Of a DNA stretch of 7,918 bases, positions 1-6,699 are shown in pieces. The notes below the pieces were generated by a model, which saw nothing but the letters and a program-made list of their open reading frames with translations, did not search any database and had not been told where the DNA came from. Position numbers and translations under genes: made by a program. The DNA lies in contig CAAFWE010000193.1 of assembly GCA_900766655.1 (NCBI GenBank), forward strand, positions 1-7,918. Reading direction: 5' to 3'. Numbering within the stretch: position 1 is the first letter of the stretch; each line of letters begins with the position of its first letter. This DNA is from an uncultured Alistipes sp. (GTDB taxonomy: Bacteria > Bacteroidota > Bacteroidia > Bacteroidales > Rikenellaceae).

Positions 1-22
1 CAGACGTGTGCTCTTCCGATCT
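1..22 (+). other. Illumina adapter remnant (not genomic)
   Basis: All 22 bases match the 3' end of the standard Illumina TruSeq read-2 adapter, including its hallmark GCTCTTCCGATCT at positions 10-22. Genuine coding sequence of the efflux pump begins directly after it at position 23. The reading frame happens to run open through the adapter and includes a GTG at position 8, so an automatic gene caller could place a false start there. The adapter identity is from memory of the published oligonucleotide; a chance 22-base match is negligible. Confidence 0.96.
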
Positions 23-1321
23 TCGGGTGTGGCATCCACAAATAGCGGTGTGATATTTGTCAAACTCACCGACTTCGACAAACGCAAAATGTCGGCTATG
101 GAGGCTGTTGCAAAGGTTAACGAAGTGCTCTACTCGGCCATTCCCGAGGCGGAGTGCGGAGCCTTTGTCTCGCCTTCGATACCTGGTTTGGGAGTCACAT
201 CGGGCGTGACATTCGAGTTGCAAGATCGTGCTGGCCGAGGCACCGATTACCTTGCCGAGCAGTGCGAAATCTTGCTCACCGCTCTGCGAAAAGAGCCTCG
301 CATACAATCGGCATCCACCGAGTTTCGCAATGGCGTGGCACAGAAGCACCTCGCCATCGACAAGGAGCACGCGCTAATGAGCGGAGTCTCGCTCTCGTCG
401 CTCTACACCGAGACTGCAACACTATTGGGAGGACGAATGATAAACAACTTCAACCTATACGGGCGTTTGTATCAGAGCTATCTGCAGGCCGCACCCGAAT
501 ATCGAACGGACGCCACCTCGCTCGAGCGATACTACCTCAAAAATGGCGATGGCGAGAGCGTACCACTCACAACCTTTGTCGAGGTGCGCGACACAACGGG
601 TGTGGAGTATATCTCGCAATTCAACCTCTACCGCTCGATTGATATAAATGTAACGCCCGTATCGGGAGCATCGAGCGGAGATGTCATCAACGCAATCGAG
701 CGCATTGCCGATGATGTTCTGCCCAACGACACATCGATTGCCTGGAGCGGAGTCTCGTTCCAGGAGCAAGAGGAGGGTGGCAAAGGAGCGTGGGTATTTC
801 TCATCGCATTTGTATTCGTGTTCTTCACCCTATCGTCGCTCTACGAGAGTTGGAGTTTGCCACTCGCCATTGTGGCGGGTGTACCACTTGCGGTGCTGGG
901 CGCATTGTGCGGTGTGGGGTTGGCACATCTGGTTGCGCCACAATTCATCAACGACATCTATATGCAGATATCGTTGGCAATGTTGATTGGTTTGGCAGCC
1001 AAGAACTCGATTTTGGTGGTCGAATATGCCGACAAGCTATTCCACGAGGAGCGAAAGTCACTCTTGGAGGCGACCATCGATGCGGCAAAGATGCGTGTTC
1101 GCCCCATCTTGATGACAGCCTTCGCATCGATACTCGGTATGTTGCCTCTGGTCTTCGCCTCGGGTGTCTACTCCACCGCACGAAATATTATGGGCTGGTC
1201 GCTGGTGAGCGGTCTGCTCTTTGCCACTCTGTTTGGCATAATACTCTACCCCGCCCTCTACTACTTGGTGGGCAAGGTAGCACGATTCGAACAAAAACGA
1301 AAGGAGGATAACTATGCGTAG
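23..1321 (+). CDS. RND efflux pump inner-membrane transporter, HAE1/AcrB-like, 3' part only
   Basis: This is the C-terminal 432 residues of a roughly 1,030-1,050-residue proton-driven drug exporter; the 5' part is cut off by the contig end. Residue 1 here is the codon at 23. Residues about 1-250 are the second periplasmic porter/docking region. A TM8-like helix (about 255-277, ending SSLYESWSLPLAI) is followed by TM9 (280-305), TM10 (313-333), TM11 (360-382) and TM12 (390-418). TM10 carries GLAAKNSILVVEYA, whose Lys (codon 1001-1003) corresponds to AcrB Lys940 of the proton relay; RPILMT in TM11 carries the Thr equivalent to AcrB Thr978. The paired Asp residues of TM4 lie off the window. The tail is charged (EQKRKEDNYA). 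The stop overlaps the start of the outer-membrane channel gene, as in adaptor-pump-channel operons. Substrate cannot be told from this part. The family call is firm; the HAE1 rather than metal-ion subtype rests on the TM10-TM11 motifs. Confidence 0.95.
   Translation, partial: SGVASTNSGVIFVKLTDFDKRKMSAMEAVAKVNEVLYSAIPEAECGAFVSPSIPGLGVTSGVTFELQDRAGRGTDYLAEQCEILLTALRKEPRIQSASTEFRNGVAQKHLAIDKEHALMSGVSLSSLYTETATLLGGRMINNFNLYGRLYQSYLQAAPEYRTDATSLERYYLKNGDGESVPLTTFVEVRDTTGVEYISQFNLYRSIDINVTPVSGASSGDVINAIERIADDVLPNDTSIAWSGVSFQEQEEGGKGAWVFLIAFVFVFFTLSSLYESWSLPLAIVAGVPLAVLGALCGVGLAHLVAPQFINDIYMQISLAMLIGLAAKNSILVVEYADKLFHEERKSLLEATIDAAKMRVRPILMTAFASILGMLPLVFASGVYSTARNIMGWSLVSGLLFATLFGIILYPALYYLVGKVARFEQKRKEDNYA
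1301..1307 (+). promoter_or_regulatory. Strong Shine-Dalgarno for the outer-membrane channel gene
   Basis: AAGGAGG lies 6 bases before the ATG at 1314, inside the last codons of the RND pump gene. It fixes the start of the channel gene and suggests its translation initiates in its own right as well as by coupling to the pump gene. Bacteroidota genes often lack such a site, so its strength is notable. Confidence 0.75.
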
Positions 1322-2687
1322 CTTTACCTATATATTATTAATAGCACTATTTGCGTCGTGCAATCCGCGACTCTCGCAACCTCAGCTCTCGACCAAACGA
1401 GAGTATATCTTCGGCAAGGGGTTCTCCGCCGATTCGATATCGATTGGCTCGAAGTGGTGGCAGATGTTTGGCGACACAACCCTAAACCACCTTGTCGATA
1501 AGGCATTGGCGCTGAATCGCACGCTCAGAATCACCGCCTTAGGCATCGAGGAGGCTCGTCACAACCTTGTTGCCACGCGTGCCGCCTATTGGCCTTCGTT
1601 TTCTGGAGAGATTTCGGCAGAGGGCAAATACGAGAGTAGCACCGACAACATCGCACAGAGCTACAAGGTGCTTCCAGCGGCAAGTTGGGAGTTGCCTCTC
1701 TTTGGCTCGTTGCGTCACGCCACCGAGCAAGCCAAAGCCACCATCGACTATGAGGTGTGGCAATACCGAGGCGTAAAGCTTGCGCTCGAGGCGGAGGTTG
1801 CAACAACCTATTTCACATTGTTGCAGTATCGCCAGGATTTGAACATTGCTCGACGCAGTTGTGAGTTGCGAGGCGAGATGGTCGGTTTGGTCGACTCGCT
1901 CTATCGCTACGGTTTTGCCTCGGGCGTAAATCTCGAGCAGGCGAAGGGTTTGCTCTACAGTGCCGAGGTGGATATTCCTCGCTACGAGAGTGCCATAGCG
2001 CAGACCATACTTTCGCTCGCCATACTCACAGGCGAGAGTGCCGAATCGTTGATGGATGTGGGCGTAGCAGATCGAGCTACAACCAATGACTACACCCCAT
2101 ACGACATTGCCATAGGCGTACCTTCGGAGCTACTCAACCGTCGTCCCGATGTGATGTCGGCCTTCTACACCCTACAACAGAGTGCCGCAGCGGTGGGCTT
2201 GGCTCGCTCGGCTCGACTACCTTCGATTACGATTTCGCTCTACGGAGGCAGTGCCACCGAGAGGTTTGCGTCGTTATTCTCGAAAGAGGCGTGGGTGGCG
2301 GATGCTCTTGCTTCGTTGGTGCAACCCATCTACAACTTCGGAGGGTTGCGTCACCGAGAGCTGGCGGCACGCGAGGCCTACAAGCAGTCGCTCTTGGCCT
2401 ACGAAAAGAGTTACTCCGACGCTTTGAGTGATGTGGAGAGCGCATTGGTGGCTATCACCTCGTCGCGCAAGGAGTTGCTTCGCTATGCAGGTATGGTCAA
2501 GACCTACCGCAATGTGGCGGTGATGAACTATGCACTTTACAGGAGTGGTCTGTCGGGATATCTCGATGTGATAGATGCCGAGCGTTCGCTCTACTCTGCA
2601 CAGATGGAGTTCGAGAATCTGGTGGCACAGCAATACATCAACTACATCACCCTCTGCAAGGCATTAGGTGGCGGAGTGGATTATTAG
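1314..2687 (+). CDS. TolC/OprM-type outer-membrane efflux lipoprotein (NodT family)
   Basis: Outer-membrane channel of a tripartite efflux system; the trimer would form a beta-barrel plus periplasmic alpha-tunnel that docks on the RND pump encoded just upstream. The 457-residue length is normal for the family. The N-terminus is a lipoprotein signal: a hydrophobic stretch at 5-13 and lipobox FASC with the lipidated Cys at 16. Both family repeats are seen: the first starts near WWQMFGDTTLNHLV (48-61) with ALALNRTLRI (64-73). The second carries the hallmark GVPSELLNRRPDV (268-280), then ARSARLPSI (297-305) and the tunnel helix with LYRSGLSGYLDVIDAERSLYSAQ-type sequence near 408-430. The gene overlaps the pump gene by 8 bp and has its own strong Shine-Dalgarno, so the two are surely co-transcribed. 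Its stop faces the stop of the DoxX-like gene across 11 bp. Specific substrate unknown. Confidence 0.95.
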   Translation: MRSFTYILLIALFASCNPRLSQPQLSTKREYIFGKGFSADSISIGSKWWQMFGDTTLNHLVDKALALNRTLRITALGIEEARHNLVATRAAYWPSFSGEISAEGKYESSTDNIAQSYKVLPAASWELPLFGSLRHATEQAKATIDYEVWQYRGVKLALEAEVATTYFTLLQYRQDLNIARRSCELRGEMVGLVDSLYRYGFASGVNLEQAKGLLYSAEVDIPRYESAIAQTILSLAILTGESAESLMDVGVADRATTNDYTPYDIAIGVPSELLNRRPDVMSAFYTLQQSAAAVGLARSARLPSITISLYGGSATERFASLFSKEAWVADALASLVQPIYNFGGLRHRELAAREAYKQSLLAYEKSYSDALSDVESALVAITSSRKELLRYAGMVKTYRNVAVMNYALYRSGLSGYLDVIDAERSLYSAQMEFENLVAQQYINYITLCKALGGGVDY

Positions 2688-2698
2688 CTTTAGCGGCT

Positions 2699-3787
2699 CT
2701 ATTTCAAATGCGGGATGTCGCGAAAATTGTATTTCGCAGTGATTGTGCCCTGCTCGAGCACGACCATTCCGCACTTTGCACGAAGGAGCGTCTTCATAGT
2801 CTTGGCATCCATAGTGTGCCACTTCGGAAGTGGTCTATCTGCTGTGACATAGATAACCTCGCCACCATTTTCGGAGGCATCACGCACGACTGCATCGAAC
2901 TTTTCAACAACCGATGCGTCGATATCGGCACTCTCACAGAGGAGGAGATAGACCTTCGGCAGAGCCAAAATCTCGGTGGTGACATCGTTGCCCTCCTCAT
3001 CCGCAATCTGAAACTCGATGATGGTGGCGGTATGACCGTTGTCGACACTCTCGGTACGGGTATCAACCCACTCCCACAGCTCATCGTTCTGCCACTCGGT
3101 ATCCTCGACCGAGAAATAACGCAACTCGCCCGTAGTACGGTTACGATAGACGAGTACAACCTTTTCGATGCTCGACTGCGTGAGCTCGTTGCGCATCTGC
3201 TCGGCAATGTTCACACCCACCTTGTAGGGCAGAAAATCGATCAATGGAAGGTGGCTATAGCAATACAAGCCAAGGCCAAACGAGAGAATAAGAGTTGTGC
3301 CGAGAGCCACCACCTTGCGAGGTGAGCCATCGAAGAGTTTCTCTGCGCGATGTCGATACCACAGACATAACGCCATCGGCAACAACGCCATATTCTTGGC
3401 AAAAGTCTGCCAAGGGGTGAGCTTTATCGCCTCGCCAAAGCAACCGCAATCCTCGACGGGAACGATGGTTGCGCTGAGCAGTGTTAGAATCGTGAAAAAG
3501 AGCATTGTCACAAGGGCGACAAAGGAACTTAGACGAGTTTGCGCCTTGAGCAGAAGCAACAATCCCACAGCAAGCTCCACACCGCAGAGCAGAAGCGATG
3601 CCACAAGTATCAGCCACTCGGGCAGAGTCACATTGTAGGCAACAAGGTAGTTCTCGAGAATGAGTATCGTGCCCCAAGGGTCTATAGCCTTGAGAAAGCC
3701 CGACACGATGAATGTTATCGCAAAGATTATGCGACACGCAGTGGCAACGCCCACAAACCAACCTCTATCTCGCAGGGGCAGAGCCAT
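2699..3787 (-). CDS. DoxX/MauE-like membrane protein with CxC motif and extracytoplasmic C-terminal domain
   Basis: A 362-residue membrane protein that I place with the DoxX/MauE-like redox-associated family; it resembles the large Bacteroides version (the BT_3928 type, from memory). Predicted membrane helices are at about 13-33 (ending SGFLKAIDPWG), 57-80, 89-109, 129-146 and 160-177. DCGCFGE at 113-119 gives a vicinal Cys114/Cys116 pair after helix 3, typical of family members tied to thiol redox chemistry. Residues about 185-362 are soluble, probably periplasmic. They contain a hydrophobic strand VYLLLC (279-284) and a CGMVVLEQGTITAKYN end (339-354) reminiscent of the last strands of a thioredoxin fold, but with no CxxC. 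The exact function is unknown. It starts 7 bp after the tmk stop with no clear Shine-Dalgarno, so it likely shares the tmk transcript and couples to its translation. Confidence 0.8.
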   Translation of the reverse strand: MALPLRDRGWFVGVATACRIIFAITFIVSGFLKAIDPWGTILILENYLVAYNVTLPEWLILVASLLLCGVELAVGLLLLLKAQTRLSSFVALVTMLFFTILTLLSATIVPVEDCGCFGEAIKLTPWQTFAKNMALLPMALCLWYRHRAEKLFDGSPRKVVALGTTLILSFGLGLYCYSHLPLIDFLPYKVGVNIAEQMRNELTQSSIEKVVLVYRNRTTGELRYFSVEDTEWQNDELWEWVDTRTESVDNGHTATIIEFQIADEEGNDVTTEILALPKVYLLLCESADIDASVVEKFDAVVRDASENGGEVIYVTADRPLPKWHTMDAKTMKTLLRAKCGMVVLEQGTITAKYNFRDIPHLK

Positions 3788-3794
3788 TACACGA

Positions 3795-4475
3795 CTATTT
3801 TAAGAGCGGAGCAATCGTAGCCTCGATACGCGAGAATATCTCCTCGGGCGAAGCCATCGTACCCTCGTCGTTGCTACAATCGACAACAACCAACTCTCGA
3901 TCACGCTCGGCCGACGAGATGTAGACCTCGCGCACACGCTCCTGAAGCGAGAGCGACTGTTCGTGGATGTCGGCAGCGCCATTGAGGTAGGAGCGGTCAT
4001 CGCCTTCGCGCTGCTCGGTCAAGCGGCTCTTGGTGAACGAGAACGGAACATCCAAAAAGAGCGACACATCGGGGCGAGGAATCTTGTTTACCTCGTATTC
4101 GAGGTGGAGAATCCAATCGTTGAGACGCAAGCGGGCCTCCTTATCGGCAATCTTGGCACACTGGTATCCGATATTCGAATAGACATAGCGGTCGACAATC
4201 ACCACCTTGCCCTCCTCTTGCCACTTACGAATCTGTGGTGCCATATCGGCACGATCGCCTGCGTAGAGCAGAGCCACAACATAGGGGTCGACTTGGTCGA
4301 TACCGCCAAGCTCACCTCGCAAAAAACGAGCAATCAACTCGCCATAGATGGGTGCATCAAAGCGCGGAAAGTGGACATACTCACTCTCTATACCACGCTC
4401 GGCAAACATCTCGCGCAACTTCTTTATCTGGGTAGACTTACCTGCTCCGTCGAGTCCTTCAAGTACGATGAACAT
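3795..4475 (-). CDS. tmk: Thymidylate kinase
   Basis: Phosphorylates dTMP to dTDP with ATP in the cytoplasm, an essential step of dTTP synthesis. The P-loop GLDGAGKST is at residues 7-15. FPRFD (36-40) and AGDRAD (72-77) line the dTMP site. VDRYVYSNIGYQ (94-105) carries the DRY motif. A LID region is at about 151-172 with Arg151, Arg156 and Arg161, followed by HEQSLSLQERVREVY. The 226 residues slightly exceed the usual 205-215. The ATG at 4475 is chosen because the protein begins MFIVLEGLDG, exactly as the family does. There is no Shine-Dalgarno; the leader is A/T-rich and consists of a 14-bp tandem repeat. A candidate promoter lies in that leader, downstream of the palindrome. The DoxX-like gene follows 7 bp after the stop. 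Confidence 0.97.
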   Translation of the reverse strand: MFIVLEGLDGAGKSTQIKKLREMFAERGIESEYVHFPRFDAPIYGELIARFLRGELGGIDQVDPYVVALLYAGDRADMAPQIRKWQEEGKVVIVDRYVYSNIGYQCAKIADKEARLRLNDWILHLEYEVNKIPRPDVSLFLDVPFSFTKSRLTEQREGDDRSYLNGAADIHEQSLSLQERVREVYISSAERDRELVVVDCSNDEGTMASPEEIFSRIEATIAPLLK

Positions 4476-4476
4476 A

Positions 4477-4504
4477 ATTCAAAATGCAAAATTCAAAATG
4501 CAGA
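4477..4504. repeat. Short tandem repeat, two 14-bp units, in the tmk leader
   Basis: ATTCAAAATGCAAA at 4477-4490 is followed directly by ATTCAAAATGCAGA at 4491-4504 (one mismatch), then a partial third unit ATGCAAAATTA to 4515. The array starts one base upstream of the tmk ATG, so it forms the whole untranslated leader if transcription starts near 4500. Similar A/T-rich short repeats occur between genes in many Bacteroidales, as far as I recall. It may simply keep the ribosome landing site unstructured. Confidence 0.75.
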
Positions 4505-4507
4505 ATG

Positions 4508-4515
4508 CAAAATTA
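4508..4515 (-). promoter_or_regulatory. Candidate Bacteroidota -7 box for tmk
   Basis: On the minus strand these bases read TAATTTTG, a full match to the Bacteroides sigma-ABfr -7 consensus TAnnTTTG. Transcription would start around 4500, giving a leader of about 25 bases before the tmk ATG. The -33 position shows only a T-rich partial match (TTTT about 18-20 bases upstream) inside the end of the palindrome. In such A/T-rich sequence a chance match is possible. Confidence 0.4.
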
Positions 4516-4532
4516 TTTTTTCTTTTAATCGT

Positions 4533-4656
4533 AAAATCGTCAATGATTGAGCTATTTTTGTGCGAAGCTAGGCGACAAATCCGCAGCATAGTAGACCTAT
4601 GTGAGGAATTTGACGTCCGACGCTCTCGTGCAAAAAGAGCCAATCAGAACGATTTT
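4533..4656. repeat. 124-bp imperfect palindrome (long hairpin) between sufS and tmk
   Basis: The two arms, 4533-4591 and 4597-4656, are imperfect inverted copies around a 5-base centre TAGAC (4592-4596). Paired blocks include AAAATCGT/ACGATTTT at the two tips (4533-4540 with 4649-4656), a GATTG/CAATC block, TTTTTG/CAAAAA, and CATAG/CTATG next to the centre (4587-4591 with 4597-4601). The tip ends exactly on the first base of the sufS stop codon. Either strand's RNA would fold into one long hairpin. It may be a small non-autonomous mobile element (MITE-like) or dispersed intergenic repeat, and may attenuate read-through from suf into tmk. I have an unverified memory of similar intergenic sequences in Bacteroidales. 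It contains no transposase. Confidence 0.75.
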
Positions 4657-5885
4657 TATTTCAACATTGTGACTGCTCGTTTTAGAGCCTTCACAAAGAT
4701 GTCGATATCCTCTTTATTGGTGTAGAGTGCTATCGAGGCACGCACCACGCCATTGGTACCATAGCGAGCCATAACGGGCTCGGCACAGTGGTGACCAGTA
4801 CGTACCGCCACACCCTGCTTATCGAGAATCATACCGATATCGTAGTGGTCGCACCCCTCGACATTGAACGAGATGATAGGTGCTTTACCTTTGGTAGTGC
4901 CATAGATGCGCACACCCTCAATCTTGAGCAACTCGTCGGTTGCATAGCGTAATATCTCCTCTTCGTGACGAGCAACCTCATCGGCCGAGAGGCTCTGCAG
5001 AAACTTTATCGCCTCGGCCAGGCCCAGTGCACCAATAAAGTTTGATGTGCCAGCCTCGAACTTGAGAGGCAGAGGCGCGTAGGTGGTCTTTGCGAAGGTC
5101 ACCTTGTCGACCATATCGCCACCGCCCATATATGGAGGCATCGCATCGAGCAACTCGCGCTTGCCATACAACACACCTATACCCGTAGGGCCATACAACT
5201 TATGTCCCGAAAAGGCGTAGAAGTCGCAATCAAGAGCCTTGACATCTACTCCACCGTGCACCACACCCTGACAGCCATCGACCACAACAACTGCACCCAC
5301 CGAGTGGGCCTTCGCAATTATCGTTACCAAGTCGGGGCAAGTGCCAAGTGTATTCGATGCCTGAGTCACAGCCACAACCTTGGTGCGCTCGTCGATAAGT
5401 GTGTCAAGTCTATCGAGCTCCAACGCACCCTCGTCATCAACTGGGATGACACGCAACTCCGCACCCTTGCGCTCTGTGGCCAACTGCCAAGGCACAATAT
5501 TGGAGTGGTGCTCGATATGGCTCACCACAACATTGTCGCCAGCCATAAGGTTGCGCTCGCAGTAGCTCGATGCCACCAGATTGAGCGACATCGTAGCACC
5601 CGAGGTGAATATAATCTCCTCGCGATGCTCCGCACCCACAAATTGGCGCACCGTCTCACGAGCAGACTCGTAGCGTGCGGTCATCTCCTCCGAGAGAAGA
5701 TGCACACCACGATGGATGTTAGCATTCTCCTCGAGCAGGGCACGCTCCATAGACTCCACCACACATCGAGGTTTCTGCGCAGTGGCTCCACTATCGAGAT
5801 AGACCAACTTGCGACCATAGACCTCGCGTGCGAGAATCGGAAACTCGGCTCTTATTTTTTCGATATCAAACATCTTATTACTCAT
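4656..5885 (-). CDS. sufS: Cysteine desulfurase SufS (type II)
   Basis: PLP enzyme that takes sulfur from L-cysteine, leaving alanine and an enzyme persulfide that feeds the SufBCD scaffold. The 409 residues match the family length and align with E. coli SufS at a constant +3 offset. EHHSN places the PLP-stacking His at 126; VVVDGCQG places Asp203; FSGHKLYGPTG places the Schiff-base Lys at 229. RTGHHCAEPVM places Arg362 and the catalytic Cys at 367, and Arg382 follows. All key residues are present. The ATG at 5885 overlaps the sufD end by 8 bp and has a weak AAGAGA upstream; a second ATG at 5873 (Met5) lies 4 bp after the sufD stop and is an acceptable alternative. No sufE or sufU follows, so the sulfur-shuttle partner is encoded elsewhere or absent. 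The gene ends exactly where the palindrome begins. Confidence 0.97.
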   Translation of the reverse strand: MSNKMFDIEKIRAEFPILAREVYGRKLVYLDSGATAQKPRCVVESMERALLEENANIHRGVHLLSEEMTARYESARETVRQFVGAEHREEIIFTSGATMSLNLVASSYCERNLMAGDNVVVSHIEHHSNIVPWQLATERKGAELRVIPVDDEGALELDRLDTLIDERTKVVAVTQASNTLGTCPDLVTIIAKAHSVGAVVVVDGCQGVVHGGVDVKALDCDFYAFSGHKLYGPTGIGVLYGKRELLDAMPPYMGGGDMVDKVTFAKTTYAPLPLKFEAGTSNFIGALGLAEAIKFLQSLSADEVARHEEEILRYATDELLKIEGVRIYGTTKGKAPIISFNVEGCDHYDIGMILDKQGVAVRTGHHCAEPVMARYGTNGVVRASIALYTNKEDIDIFVKALKRAVTMLK

Positions 5886-6696
5886 TCAATCTCTTTTGCA
5901 AAGCCTCGCGCAACAACTCGGCCAGAGGCTCTACCTCACAGTGGTCGACCACATCGCCCACAAAGCCCTCGAGCATCAATCGCTCGGCCACCGACTGCGG
6001 AATGCCTCGCTGACGCATATAGTAGATGGCCTGCTCGTCGAGCTGACCGACGGTCGATCCGTGCGAACACTTCACATCATCGGCATAGATCTCGAGCTGT
6101 GGCTCCGAGACTACTCTACCACCACCGAGTTCGATATTGCGATTGAGTTGCTTGGCATCGGTGCGCTGTGCATCTTGTGCCACATAGACCATACCCTTGA
6201 ACTCCGCCACCGCTCTGCCCGAGGCAACGCTCTTGATTGTGGAGTTGCTCTTGCCATCTTCGACATTGTGACGAGTGAGCAACGAGAGGTGTGCGTGGTC
6301 GAAACCAGTAGCTACAACCGCTGCATTCATCACAAACGAAGCGTGGCGACCATTCAATTGTGTCTCGTAGGCGGTGTGTGCTCCGCTCATAACCACCGTC
6401 GTGACACTACACTCGCTACCCTCGGTCTGCTCAATCACAAGCGAAGCGTATTTGGTCGAGGCGTAGACCTCGGTAAGCATCAATCGTGCGTGAGGTGCAA
6501 GGCGCAGAGTCAAGGTGCACTCCTTGGCATCGTCGTGCCACACCACAAGCGAGACAGGCTGAGTAGAGGTCACCTCGATATCGCCCTTGCGAGGATTGAC
6601 CATCACAAGAGGTAACGAGAGGTCGCAACCGTCGTCGATACGCTTGCCCTTGAAGGCACGCAAAACACCCTCCTCTATAAATCTGTTGATAGCCAT
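5878..6696 (-). CDS. sufD: SufD scaffold subunit, short form lacking the N-terminal domain
   Basis: Partner of SufB and SufC in the iron-sulfur assembly scaffold. The 272 residues compare with 423 in E. coli SufD. The beta-helix core runs from about 20 to 215, and the C-terminal helical SufC-binding part from about 218 to 272. The diagnostic EIYADDVKCSHGSTVGQLDE is at 202-221, with Cys210 and His212 equivalent to E. coli Cys358 and His360; His360 bridges the nascent cluster with SufB Cys405. The offset of 148 at this motif and the equal tail length show that the loss is all N-terminal. The start at 6696 is supported by a strong AAGGAG 6 bases upstream, only 3 bp after the sufC stop, which leaves no room for a missing 5' part. 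The rest looks intact, with no internal frameshift. It should still join SufBCD; the effect of the missing domain is unknown. Confidence 0.93.
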   Translation of the reverse strand: MAINRFIEEGVLRAFKGKRIDDGCDLSLPLVMVNPRKGDIEVTSTQPVSLVVWHDDAKECTLTLRLAPHARLMLTEVYASTKYASLVIEQTEGSECSVTTVVMSGAHTAYETQLNGRHASFVMNAAVVATGFDHAHLSLLTRHNVEDGKSNSTIKSVASGRAVAEFKGMVYVAQDAQRTDAKQLNRNIELGGGRVVSEPQLEIYADDVKCSHGSTVGQLDEQAIYYMRQRGIPQSVAERLMLEGFVGDVVDHCEVEPLAELLREALQKRLNE

Positions 6697-6699
6697 CGC

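Noticed and set aside
2720..2737. Hairpin GCGAAA/TTTCGC near the end of the DoxX-like gene as a terminator
   Set aside because: The stem is only 6 bp, A/T-rich, inside coding sequence, and lacks a T-run on either side.
2708..3325. Plus-strand open frame (205 codons) opposite the DoxX-like gene
   Set aside because: The minus-strand frame has coherent membrane helices, the DCGCFG motif and the right spacing to tmk; the plus-strand frame shows no domain.
4348..4725. Plus-strand open frame of 125 codons through the palindrome (peptide containing VDLCEEFDVRR)
   Set aside because: It starts inside tmk, ends inside sufS and its middle is simply the translated palindrome; similar small hypothetical proteins in databases are likely the same repeat mis-called as genes.
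5202..6146. Long plus-strand open frame (314 codons) across sufS and sufD
   Set aside because: It lies antisense to two conserved genes with all catalytic residues visible; its translation has no recognisable domain and is rich in His, Arg and Leu as expected of an antisense shadow.
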